Assembly: GCF_040954645.1 (NCBI RefSeq) | Contig: NC_092803.1 | Coordinates: 61,463,984 to 61,527,983, forward strand | Source of the DNA: Diabrotica undecimpunctata | Lineage: Eukaryota > Arthropoda > Insecta > Coleoptera > Chrysomelidae | DNA: 64,000 bases | Direction: 5' to 3' | Part shown: positions 53,700-64,000 of the stretch, in pieces | How positions within the stretch are numbered: the stretch's first letter is position 1 | Layout: each line of letters opens with the position of its first letter | The notes under the pieces: generated by a model | The model's database searches: none | Told to the model about the DNA's origin: nothing | Seen by the model: the letters and a program-made list of their open reading frames with translations, nothing else | Made by a program: the position numbers and the translations under genes

Positions 53700-54920
53700 G
53701 GCAATACTTTTTGAGTTATTTGCGAGTAAAATGTTAATTTTTTTAAATAAAACCTACGTTTTCAGACGGTTTTCACAAATAACTCAATAAGTAAGTATTT
53801 TATCGAACAAAATATTCTTTACAAAAGTAGAGCTTATAAAAAATGGTGTATTTATAAAGTTTGTAGACTCAATAGAAGCAGAGTTGTAGATCATAAAAAG
53901 TGAAATAACCAAAAAATGAAACACTTTTCGATAAAAACTCATCAAAACTTTTTGAAAGCGTTACTGCTTTACAATTTACTTTATTTATGTATTATTTATA
54001 TGATCTGTAAGTTTATTCACTGCTTCAAAGTGCTTATTTTTGGAAAAAATTGGTTTTAATTTGAAAATGACTTTTTTTTTTTCAAAATAACTTAAAAAGT
54101 ATTAGTGATATGAAAAATCTTGAAAGATAAAAAATATAGATTTTACATTTCTTTTGTTTTTTTGTTTTTCTGTAAGACAAAAATTTGTATGGCTGTTCAA
54201 AGTTTGCGTACGCTCGTGATTAGTGACTCGTGACTCGATTTAAAAATGGTTTTTTAAATGCTTCATAGCTTAAAAGCTAACCAAACTAAAAAAAGCTATC
54301 ACATATTTTAGTTTAGGAGATACCAGAAGGCGTATACTTGAGCATTGCCAGATACACATAATGTGCTATTAAGGCACATACTTTCACCCATCCTTACAAA
54401 CTAATAAAGTCCCGTGCACGTGCGGGCATACAGTGCATTTTTTTGCCCGTACAGGAATAGAGACAAAAACAAATTGATAACTTCTTAATACGTAACAAAA
54501 AATAAAAAAAAAACAAAAAAAAATACAAAAAAATTTAAAAAAATAGCAAAAAAATTATAAAATAAGACATAAAATAAATAAATAAATAAAAACAAATTAA
54601 AAATACTAAAACATTTATTATTAAAGTTACAAAATATAGAATTAAATTATTATAACTACATAACATTATTTAGTATAATTTACATAAAACTAGCAATTCT
54701 GGGAAGATCCGGTGATAGATAGGTTTGACATTTTTACTTTTTAGGTTTGACAGCCACATATGTTCATTTATGATCATATATGACATCATTACCCTAACGA
54801 CGGTATTGCTCACTCTACTATGATAAATTTTCTAAATTTTTAAAAATATTTACATTATGAATACGATAAAAAACTAGTATGATATAAAAGTTCGTATGTA
54901 CCGTAGGCATTAATAGATGT
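53700..54920. other. Gene-free AT-rich stretch
   Basis: No exon seen. An A-rich tract (54490-54600) and short homopolymer runs dominate. Confidence 0.5.
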
Positions 54921-54923
54921 GTA

Positions 54924-56314
54924 CGAGGCCCTTCCCATATCAGTTGGCACACCTATGGAATTTGCAGTTTAAGTCGAATACCATAAACAAATTATACTCT
55001 GCATGTTTTTATAAGTTCCCATATTAATTAATATGGCATTTTATTTATTTTCAACAATAAAAAAAATTACTAAACCCTGGCTATGCATTCACTTATGTCA
55101 ACATATTTTGATTTTTTCATAATTACGTTAAATCCAGAGGTAGCTATGGAAAAATGACATCAAAACAATAATATTGTCTGTTAATGTCAAATGTATTTTG
55201 TAGTATTGTAAAGCTTTTTGCCGTTTGTGGATTGTACAATGGGTCGAGGTAAAGTTATCGATGAGAAAATCTGTTCAATCATTATTAAATGTTTTGATTC
55301 TGGAAAATACAATTTGGAAATCGCGAATATGGTGCAATTGTCACGCTATGGTGTAAGAAATATAGTCAGAAGATACAAAACTACAGGTTCGGTCGTTACA
55401 AAACCTAGAAATGTACGAAAAAGTAAAATAACCTAAGCAGATCAAAGGGCATTAAGACACATTATAGTCCAAAATCTACGAGCAAATTATATGGAGTTAA
55501 GCATTTTATGGAGTGACGTTATTGGAAGACACGTTTCTAGAGCAGCATGTCACCGAGAGGCCCACAAATTAGGATTTGGTACCTACAAAGTAAGTTTTAA
55601 AGTTGAAAAAATTAGTACGATTTGTTTTTAATAAATTTCATTTTCTTTTAGGCTACGGAAAAGTCACTTTTACATTACAATAAAAGAAACAGATTAAGAT
55701 GGTCAAAAGAGCATAAAGATTGGTCTCAGTCGCAATGGGATTCAATACAATGGAGTGATGAGTCCAGATTTGAAGTGTGTGTTGGAGACAGTAGGAGTCG
55801 CGTCATTCGCTGGAAAAATGAAGTTTTCTATTCCGGCTATCTGAAGAGTAAAGTCAAATTTTCTGCATCTGTCATGATCTGGGGCAGCATGTCGTCTAAA
55901 GGTGTGGGAAAGTTACATTTTATCGATGGAATTGGGAACACGTACAAATATTCGAATATTTTAGAAAAATCTTTTTTATCGATTATAAAACACCTTTTAC
56001 ATCAGCGGAAGATTTTGTCTTCTAATAGGACGCCGCAGGTTGTCATACCTCAAAAAAGAGTTTAAAATGAATTGAAGACCATGGCATACCACTTCTGGAA
56101 TGGGAAACTTTCACATTTTTTTAAATTTATTATTATTCTGTTTAATCAATAGTTTTCACTACGTTATAAAATATTTTCTGTAATTAGGAATTACAAAAAT
56201 ATTGTTCAATGCATTAAAACTTCTAAAATTTACGCTGCGCTTTTATTTTTGTTCTCTAAAATTTAATTTTCTTATCAATCTAATGTTGGGCCAACTGATA
56301 TGGGAGGGGGCTCG
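54924..56314 (+). mobile_element. Tc1-like transposon, complete ends
   Basis: The left end CGAGGCCCTTCCCATATCAG (54924) matches the inverted right end CTGATATGGGAGGGGGCTCG (ending 56314). TA flanks both (54922-54923, 56315-56316), the Tc1/mariner target. Length is 1391 bp with one transposase pseudogene inside. Confidence 0.85.
55218..56110 (+). pseudogene. Tc1-like transposase with intron-like gap and stops
   Basis: The first block MGRGKVIDEKICSIIIKCFD, then VRNIVRRYKTTGSVVTKPRN, is the paired helix-turn-helix DNA-binding region. A stop (TAA, near 55434) follows SKIT, then ADQRALRHIIVQNL continues in frame. Between TYK (GTAAGT donor, 55589) and ATEKSLLHYNKRNR (acceptor TTTTAG, 55651) lies about 63 bp. 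The catalytic part has WSDESRFEV (first Asp) and VMIWGSMSSKGVG. Then a frameshift and two adjacent stops (TAA TAG, 56023-56028) sit exactly where QQ of FxFQQD is expected, followed by DAAGCHTSK (second Asp) and, after another stop, HGIPLLEWE. It is inactive, but several lesions are single C-to-T type changes. Confidence 0.85.
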
Positions 56315-56316
56315 TA

Positions 56317-57385
56317 TACCTTCGGACGAAGGTATTACAAATACTCGGGCCAGAGCCCCTGGAACAAAAAAAATAACAGTAAAAAGGCGACTTAAAACAA
56401 TATTTGTACATCCCCTAGTTATTAGCTGCTTTGTTTTGGATAATTTTGCAATGAAAATACGATAAATTGTATTATTTGGTTTTGTACCCCAGTTTACAAA
56501 AAGAAATGGCAAATTTGGACAAGTAGAACCCGAGATATGTCATTTTTTTCCGAACGCTCCATTTTGAAACTGTGTTGGATTTTTTAAAGAGTCACACTCA
56601 CTTCTTTTACTATAGTCGAAACGCAAAGTACTCTTTGCTTACAACACTCTTGTTGAAATAATTTTCAACAATTACGTGTTATTTTTAATAGTTATTAACG
56701 AACGTAATTCTTTTGGATTTTTAAAATTTAATTTTTAATTAAATATACCTACTACAACAGAAGTGTGTTACTTCAATATTAGAGTTTTTAACTACTTACA
56801 TGGTATACAGTTAACTCCAGGAAATTTATCGCTTTTTAAATAAAATGATAATTAAGTCTAGTAGCGCACATTTACAACAAAATATATTATAAGAAAGACT
56901 GTAATAATTACGGTGGTATTTTCGTTTGAGAGAAGTTACAATTGTGACGAAACTGATTGCCACTGATCATCGTTCAAATAAGGTTTTTGCGGATAAGGTT
57001 AAAAAAAAAAGGTTTAGTACAAACTGGGAAAAGGAAAAACAAACACTGTAATGTGTCAATTTAGTAGTTCCGGAAAACATGTCTCGCCTATGTTTATTTA
57101 TGCCTATATTTCAAGAAACATGGTGCCCCAGAAGCAATTTATGAATGATCAGACAACACATAGATTACTGAGTAACTATTCCCCGTACGCCTCCAACAGT
57201 TTAAGGTATACGTGAGAGAAACTCTTAAAATATTGATCAACCAAACAAAATTTAAATATTAGCGCCATATGTCATTTATAGGAAGTTAAGATTGGTACAA
57301 TGTAAAATGTCAATTGTATTCACTTTTGGAACAAAATAAAGTTATAACTGTATACTCAAATGGTTTGTTTCATTTATAAGTTTTA
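56317..57385. other. No gene; may contain the 5' LTR of the Copia element
   Basis: No exon seen. The stretch before 57389 ends in AAGTTTTAACA followed by TATTTTGGATCCAGA, which could be the LTR end and a primer-binding site of the Copia element. No second LTR exists in the window to test it. Confidence 0.35.
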
Positions 57386-57389
57386 ACAT

Positions 57390-60120
57390 ATTTTGGATCC
57401 AGACTATTTTTCTCCGTCGGCAAATAGATAAACGTTGTATACTAGTGAGTGTTAAGGTTTAGAATGGCAGTGAATTGATTGATTGGGCTTTTGCAGTGCA
57501 AAATTATCTTATTCTAGAAGGTTAGATAGAAGGTTACATATAAAATAAGCAGTAACCGCGAAAGAAATTTGGGACGCTTTAAAAAGTTGTTAGATTACTT
57601 AGGTACGTGAGAAAAATAAGTTTATTGAGAAGTCTAATTTTAACGGGATTGGTAGATTGTAGTTCAATGGCAAGTTGTGTGAACCAAATAGTTGAAAAAG
57701 GACAAAAATTGAGTGGAACTGGTATTAAAATTGACGATGAGTAGATAGGTTTGCCACTTTCGGCTGGATTACCTGCTCGTTTTTTACCAATGATAATGGC
57801 GATCGAACATTCGGCTATTCTTATTTCTACCGATTCGATCAAAACTAAAGTTTTGGACATGGGAAGTGATGTTGGTAACACTGGTAGTGCGTTTGTGGTA
57901 GTATTAACAGAACCAATCACAACAGACGGTTTGAAAATCACAGAAGTGATGATGGCGTAAATAACAAGAGAGACAAAGATCTGTCGAAAATCAGATGTTA
58001 TCATTGTAAACAAATCGGTCGCTACAAAAATAAATGTCCGAAGTTGAAAACATCCGAAAAATATGCGTGTAGTGGCGCTTTTCTGAATTCAGACTTTAAA
58101 CAATATTTAACAAAAATTCTGAAGTAATTGCAAATTGCAAAGGCTGACTTGATAAATGGTGTGTACAAATTGAGTATTAAGGTTAATAAAGATTTTAAAA
58201 ATTGTTTATTTGTCAATGGCTAAACATGGCATAGAAGGTTTGGCCATATAAACAGTGTTTATTTAAGTAAAAGGAAAGATGGAATAGTAGATGGACTGAA
58301 TGTGACTGGGGATATTGACATTAAAAAACAAAACTGTAGGTATATTTTGTTGTGAGGGCAAACAAACACGATTACCGTTTCCACAGCAAGGTCACAAAGC
58401 CAATAGTTTATTGGAGATTGTACACACTGAGGTATGTGGACCTATGGTCATAGATCATTAGGTTGCTCCAAATATTTTGTTACGTTCCAAGACGATTTTA
58501 GTAAAATGGTCTTCATTTATTTTATTAAAACAAAAAGTGAAGTTTTTAATTGCTTTAAGAATTTTAAAACTATGGTTGAAAACCAGAAGGGTATTCATAT
58601 AAAAACTCTGCGAAGTGAAAATTGTGGAGAATTTTGTTCAAAAGAATTTGAAAGACTTTTAAGTTTAAATGGTACTATACATAAAAAAACCAATCCCCAC
58701 AGCCCTAAACAAGATGGGGTACCCGAACGTTTGCATCGAACAATTGTAGAAAAGGCGAAGTTTCTTTTATTTGATGCCAATCTTAGGAAAATTTTTTGAG
58801 CTGAAGCTGTTAGATAGATCTTTTTCTTCTGGTTTAAACCAAACACCGTTTGAAATGTGGACATATAGTAAACCTGATGTTAGTGGAATTCGAATATTTG
58901 GCTGCGATATGATAGTACACGTTCCAAAAGAAAAAAGGTCAAAGTGGGAGAAAAATACTATTTTGTACATTTTAGTAGGGTATGCTGAAAATACAAAAGG
59001 ATAGAGGGTATATAATCTAACCACCAAAGCAATTATAGTAAGCAGAGATGTACAAATTATGGCAAACCCAAAAATGGTGTATTTTTAAATTTATTATTAT
59101 TTAAAGAATCATAATATTTATAGTAACGAAGAATCTAGCTACTATGAGCAAGATAACTTAAGTGATAAAGAGTTTGAAAAGTCCAATTTACCTGAAACAT
59201 TACAAGAAGTACACAAAAAGTCAGAACTAGTAAGAAAAAGAATTGACTTTAGTGAATATGTTACATATATGTATTGTTCTGAAGCTATTTTCTTGTGGCA
59301 TTTAAAAGTAATTACTATTTAAATGGGAATAAGCCACAATTAAAGGTTAAAGTACGTTTATTGACGTTTCAATTTCCACTTCGGAAATTTTTTTGTTTTA
59401 AATTAAACAAAAAAAAAAAATGGTTTAATTTACTAATGTTTGTATTTTGAAAACGATTTTCGAAGTGGAAATTGAAACGTCAATAAACGTACTTTAACCT
59501 TTAATTGTGGCTTATTCCCATTTAAATGGTAATTACTTACATATATGTGTGCAGAGACAAGTGACATAAATTATGTTCCATTTAAAGTCTTGGAGGCATT
59601 ACAACGTCCTGATGGAGCAAAGCGGAGAGAAGCCATGATGAATGAAATCCAATTTTTCCGCGATAACAATGCATGGGATGTGGTAGATGTGCCATAAAAT
59701 GGTACTGTAATTGATAATAAGTGGGTGTTTAAGTTAAAGTGTAATAACGAAAATAAAATTACATATCGTGCAAGACTAGTAGCTAGGGGTTTTAATCAAA
59801 GAGAATATATAGACTATGCAGAAACTTTTGCGCCAGTAATAAGACATTCTTCTTTAAGGTTGCTTTTTTCACTTTCTATAAAATTAGGTTTGGATATTAA
59901 TCATTTAGATGTTAAAACAGCATTTCTAAATGGTTATTTGAAAAAGAAAATATACATACAATCACCAGTGGATTTTTATTTAGCAGATAACAAATCTTTA
60001 AAATTAAACAACGCTATTTATGGGCTTAAACAGTCTTCTAGGACTTGGAATTATGAAGAAATAATGTTTTGGAAAATATTAATTATAAGAAATCAAAATA
60101 TGAATTTTGCATCTATATAG
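57390..60120 (+). mobile_element. Ty1/Copia retrotransposon, degenerate
   Basis: The order of domains is Copia-like. Gag remnants (AVTAKEIWDALKS) are followed by a zinc knuckle (CYHCKQIGRYKNKC near 57990, with Arg where His is expected), a GAG-pre-integrase block (WHRRFGHINSVYLSK, 58225), integrase (58434-58799: FVTFQDDFSKMVFIYFIKTK and SENCGEFCSKEF, with the DDE Asp and Asp), then RT (59590-60120: NEIQFFRDNNAWDVVDVP, NKWVFKLKCN, RLVARGFNQREYIDYAETFA, LDVKTAFLNGYL, YGLKQSSRTWN). RT ends before YVDD, and RNase H and the 3' LTR are missing. Stops, frameshifts and a MITE at 59316 disrupt it. Confidence 0.85.
59316..59528. repeat. MITE with long TIRs and 8-bp target duplication
   Basis: TATTTAAATGGGAATAAGCC begins a TIR of about 75 bp whose inverted copy ends GGCTTATTCCCATTTAAATG at 59528. 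GTAATTAC flanks both sides (59308-59315, 59529-59536), an 8-bp duplication as made by hAT-type transposases. Both arms contain the ACGTTTATTGACGTTTCAAT block. It is inserted in the Copia coding region. A partial relative is at 36594. Confidence 0.85.
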
Positions 60121-60129
60121 AAAGAGAAA

Positions 60130-60297
60130 ATAATAAAATTAGAAAGTAGACTAAAAAATGAGCCGAAATATAATTTTGTTATGTTTACCAAAGTTATCAT
60201 TAACAATTTATTATAGTAACAATTGTATTAGAGATAAATTTCCTTATTTCTTATAATTGGTAGTTTGATGTATTAACCAGACCAGATATCATCGCAT
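60130..60297. other. Short gap, nothing recognised
   Basis: AT-rich sequence between the Copia remnant and the next element's left end. Confidence 0.4.
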
Positions 60298-63200
60298 CAG
60301 AGCAACACTAGGACATCCAAAAAAATAGTGATTTTCGGTTATCAACATAAAATGGGTCAAAAAGAGTGCCTTTATTGAGTGTAACATTAAGGTATGATGT
60401 ACATATTAACACTAACTTTATGTTACACACATTTTAAAGTATATTTTCAATCAGTGCAACACAAGGTTAAGATAACATATCCTACTGTTTCACCAAATTC
60501 GTCGCTGTAAAAATATATAACTTACTGTTGCTCCAGAAGTTTGGCGCGCCGCTCGCAACAAACGATAATAATCAACAGGTCTTTTCTTGTTAGTCTACTA
60601 AGATCAGTGGAGGATAATTAATTGATGTGTTGTGAAACTTGTGAATCGTTTTATGTATTTTGAGCTTTTAAGAAAAATGAAGTCATCAAGGAACAAACGT
60701 ATATTACAATTGGCCAAGAAAGAGTTTGAGGGCAATTATAAGAACAATAATAGCAGTAATGGTAAGTGAACTAAATAAGAACCCCTAATATTGATAAAAG
60801 CAATACAAAACAGACATACACCTTTACAATAACAATTATTGTTTAGTTCAGAGCAAATTTGATTTGTTAATCCTTTTAAAAATGTGGTGACCAATGCTTT
60901 TACCTGGTATTTTTGTTACTCGCGGCATTTTTAAGCGGATTAACAAAACAATTTATTTCTGAACTCAAAAATACCAGTAATTTAACAAGCGCAGTTTTTG
61001 TTTCCTTTTTTAGATTTTCTATTAATTATTATGTTGTTTTTCACTTAATTGGCGCAAAGTTATTAGTTTTGTAAGGTTATTTTAGGTTTCGTATATTTTG
61101 AGATGAAAAAAGAATAAGCAGCTGAGTATTTTTTTTAGAACATAAATTATCTTCTGTGCCTCCGTGGAAAACTCAGGAAAATAATTTTGGACACCAGAGC
61201 CAACATACTGCTGAGTGGATTGAAAATCAATAGATTATGAAATATCTTCATATTATAGCCCTACTCCAAGTGCTCAAAAAGTTAGTTTAGACGACATACA
61301 AAATGATCCAATTCCACCTGCAAATACTACCCATAGTAATACTGAGTTAACAGCCTTAACAACCGTACCAATAAACGTTAATGAGGAGCACAATAAAATT
61401 TTCCATAAAAGTACGAAAAAAACCTTCTTTAAATTTCATATTATCTTAATACCTAATTGTTTATAAGGTCATTTAGTTTAGATTTTAGCATATTAAAAAA
61501 GTACAATTGAAAAACTTTTTGTCTAATTTTAGTGATTTTGGAGGATGCCACATCTCAAATACTTGCTGTGAAAAATACAACATCTGAAAATGATATGAGG
61601 GCAAGCGAATTTTGCCAAGATGATGATTTAATAGATCCAGATTATGTACCTGATGAGGAAGAAGATAATATTACAGAAATTAATGACGTAACCATGGTAC
61701 CAGAAGGTAACGAATTGAGTCAAAATGTAGCGGATAAAGAGAGTGAAAATACCCCAAAGAATGAATCTTCGAAAAGCAGGAAAAGGTAAAGAGACGAGAG
61801 TAAATGAAAACGAAATGAGAAAAAGTTTAAGATTAACTCCGGTCAAGAATATATCTCTAGATTAAGAAAAAAGCATGTAGTAAAATCTATTCTGCCCGGT
61901 TGTGGAGAAAACCGTTCATTTAAATGTTCCCAAAAAATATCCTATGATTACCGAAAAGAAAGTTTCAATAAATATTACGAGCTAGCCAACAAAACTCTTC
62001 AGAGAGAATACTTGGCCTGAAGCATCGAAAAAATACTGCCAAAAGATGATAAAACGTATAAGAAAAAAACATTTACATGTGCTTATTTTCTTAATATCAG
62101 AGATCAGAAAATCCGCGTATGCAAACTGTTTTTTAAAACAACATTAAATATATCGAATTGTGCCATAGATACGGTTCTAAAAAAAAAAAAAAATAACAGT
62201 ATGGTTTTCTAACTAAAGAAGAAGAAGAAAGAGGGGCACATTCAAATAGGGCTAATAAAACAAGCGACGCTTTAAATCAGGGCGTAATTGATCATATTAA
62301 TAAGTTACCAAGAACAGAATCTCACTATTGCAGATCTACTACAAAAATAGAGTATCTAGAAGGATCACTAAATATCAGTATGATGTATAGGATGTATAAG
62401 GAGAAGTGCTTGGAGAGTGCTTGTGAAACAACACATTTATCAGGAAATTTTCAACACAAGGTTTAATCTTGCATTTTTCAAGCGCATGAAAGATTTGTGC
62501 TCAGTATGTAAAGTGTACAAAAATATAAGTAAAGAAGAAAAAATTGAAAAAGGGCAGAAATTGAAAAGCAAAATGACGAAAAGGCACTGTCGCGTCTAGA
62601 AAATGAAAATGATAAGAAATTGGCCTCAGAAGATGATAATATATTGCTTTCTACATTCGATTTGCAAGCCGTGATACCCCAACCAAATGGAAATGTATCC
62701 TCTTTTTATTACAAGAGTAAGTTAAATGTTCTTAACTTTACAATTTTTAATATTAACACAAAAGAGGGTTTCTGCTACACGTGGCATGAAGGTGAAGCGA
62801 AAAGGGGGCGAATGAAATATCAACATGCGTTTTTAATTACATAAAAAAGTATGGCATAGGAGAACAGGTCGTGTTTTATAGCGATAATTGTTCCGCCCAA
62901 AACAAAAACAGATTTTTAGCAACTATGTATTTGTATTCAGTGGAGCACTTAGATGTTCAACAAATATTTCACAAATATATAATTGTTGCACATACTGAAA
63001 ATGAGAGTGACTCTATGCATTCATGCATAGACAAAGAGAGAAGTAGAATATTAAAAAGCAGGCCAATTTACGTTCCCTCTGAAGTTATTACCATTGTAAA
63101 GTCGGCCAAGAAAAAGGGCAATCCGTACTCCGTTACTGATATGTCCACAGAGGATTTTATAGATTGGAAGAAAATAAACTCAATGATGGGCAAAAATTTT

Positions 63201-63929
63201 AATACAAATGAGAATGGAGAAAAAGTCACTTGGAATGAAATTAAAGTTATACTGGTTAAAAAGGTAGAACCCAATAAAAATGTTTATAAGACATCCTATA
63301 AGGATCAAGAATATAAGACTATTGATGTAAATAAAAAGAAAAGGAGAACAAAATCAGTAAGTATAGAATGTTTACCCCCTGCTTATAATGCGGCACCAAC
63401 CATACCTGTAAATAAGAAGAATGATTTTATCAGCTTATACAATGATAATCTAATTCCTAAGAAAAAAATCATAATTTTTTCATGTCACTTAATGCATCTT
63501 CAGAAAATAATGATTCTGCGAGTAAATAAAGTTTAATTATAGACACCTACTTATTTGTTGTTTTAATTTTTTAAATACAGTAGTTGCTTTTCTTTATTCT
63601 GTTGTTTTTATAATATTTTTATATGAAGGGTAACATCGAAACCAATATTAAATTATAGGGTAACACTAAGACAAATACTAGATATCTTATTTTTTTTTTC
63701 AAGGAGTTTAGTGCAACAGTAGGACAAGTTCTGTCTTTTTTCTAAACATTTAAACTTCTATCTTTTTTATACCTACGCACTTTTATTTGTCTTGATATTT
63801 TGTACTCTTATCGTAAAAATTATTTCGATTGACTAATTACTAGTGATTTTATTACAGATTTAAAATACACACAAATTTTAAAATCGATTTTCTCGCAAAG
63901 ATTTTGTACATGGCTTAACTGTTGCTCTG
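60298..63929 (+). mobile_element. Second DDD-type (Sola-like, tentative) transposon, degenerate, with subterminal repeats
   Basis: The left end CAGAGCAACACTAGGACATC (60298) and the right end (inverted, CAGAGCAACAGTTAAGCCAT from 63929) pair over about 11 bases. Near both ends short motifs of the form GYAACA-TA-GG recur: about 60379, 60454, 60525 on the left and 63630, 63658, 63712 on the right. A target duplication was not apparent. The interior holds a broken gene related to the 39299-41630 transposase. Confidence 0.55.
60677..63536 (+). pseudogene. Degenerate DDD-type transposase related to 39299-41630
   Basis: A first exon (60677-60761) MKSSRNKRILQLAKKEF ends at a good donor (G/GTAAGTG). 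A possible second exon follows TTTTTTTAG (about 61140) with one stop. An acidic exon from 61532 contains DDDLIDPDYVPDEEE, matching the YVPDDE motif of the intact relative. Later blocks align in order: ESHYCRSTTKIEYLEG, FNTRFNLAFFKRMKDLCSVC, STFDLQAVIPQPNG (first Asp), VFYSDNCSAQNKNRF (second Asp), AHTENESDSMHSCIDKE (third acidic region). The last frame (62871-63536) is 221 codons open, but stops and frameshifts upstream kill the gene. Confidence 0.75.
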
Positions 63930-64000
63930 AGTAGACGATATATCATTTTTTACAGTTAGTTTCTTGAGCCAATTTAACAATGTATATAATGAGTCTCATT

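Noticed and set aside
57579..58013. 144-codon minus-strand ORF
   Set aside because: Antisense to Copia gag-region sequence; no domain features.

Overview
This is an AT-rich, intron-bearing, transposon-crowded stretch of an animal nuclear genome, almost certainly an insect. The SOCS-type gene, the families of RTE-like retrotransposons ending in GCCARAATGATGAT-type tails, the Penelope-like elements, piggyBac, pogo/Tigger, Tc1, PIF/Harbinger and MITE remnants, and the long (AT)n tracts all fit. A leaf beetle or a similar large-genome beetle is my guess, but nothing in the window proves the order. No bacterial gene organisation, rRNA, tRNA or CRISPR array was recognised.

Two loci look like host genes. 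(1) A Socs36E/SOCS5-type suppressor of cytokine signalling on the + strand is seen as three phase-compatible exons (3173-3325, 12120-12298, 15451-15932). Its introns of 8.8 kb and 3.2 kb are filled with retrotransposon, piggyBac, MITE and Penelope-like debris. Exons upstream of 3173 were not found. (2) A long Tyr/Asn/Pro-rich exon of unknown function lies on the - strand (31169-32748); it opens with a cysteine cluster behind a clear splice acceptor, and its 5' exon is unresolved.

Nearly everything else is mobile DNA, much of it nested. From left to right: an LTR-like piece at the edge; the Socs36E introns carrying a 5'-truncated RTE-like element with an 857-codon open frame and an exact 13-bp target duplication; degenerate RT fragments (16-20 kb); a diffuse minisatellite (22.4-22.9 kb); two abutting MITEs and a pogo remnant (24-26 kb); a Jockey-like element split first by an RTE-like copy and then by a PIF/Harbinger-like element (25.9-29.5 kb); Penelope GIY-YIG and RNase H remnants; and a LOA/I-like element inserted with a 14-bp duplication into another retroelement (35.2-38.5 kb).

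The centrepiece is 39007-41837. It is a complete transposon with near-identical inverted ends, a 4-bp AATT duplication and a two-exon gene for a 646-residue DDD-type protein that I place tentatively near the Sola group. A second, decayed relative lies at 60298-63929.

The 42-45 kb block holds a gap-free 426-bp inverted repeat around a 307-bp loop, flanked by (AT)n tracts, plus a Penelope-like 3' end. CTGAAGA-stem-GAAA motifs resembling hammerhead ribozyme cores recur there and elsewhere. From 45 to 60 kb come more RTE-like tails, a Tc1/mariner transposase end, a three-level nest (RLE-type retroelement copies inside a TIR transposon inside an older RT gene), a Tc1 element with clean ends but a broken transposase, and a Ty1/Copia wreck carrying a MITE. 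The elements do not cooperate; the layout records successive insertions around two host genes.
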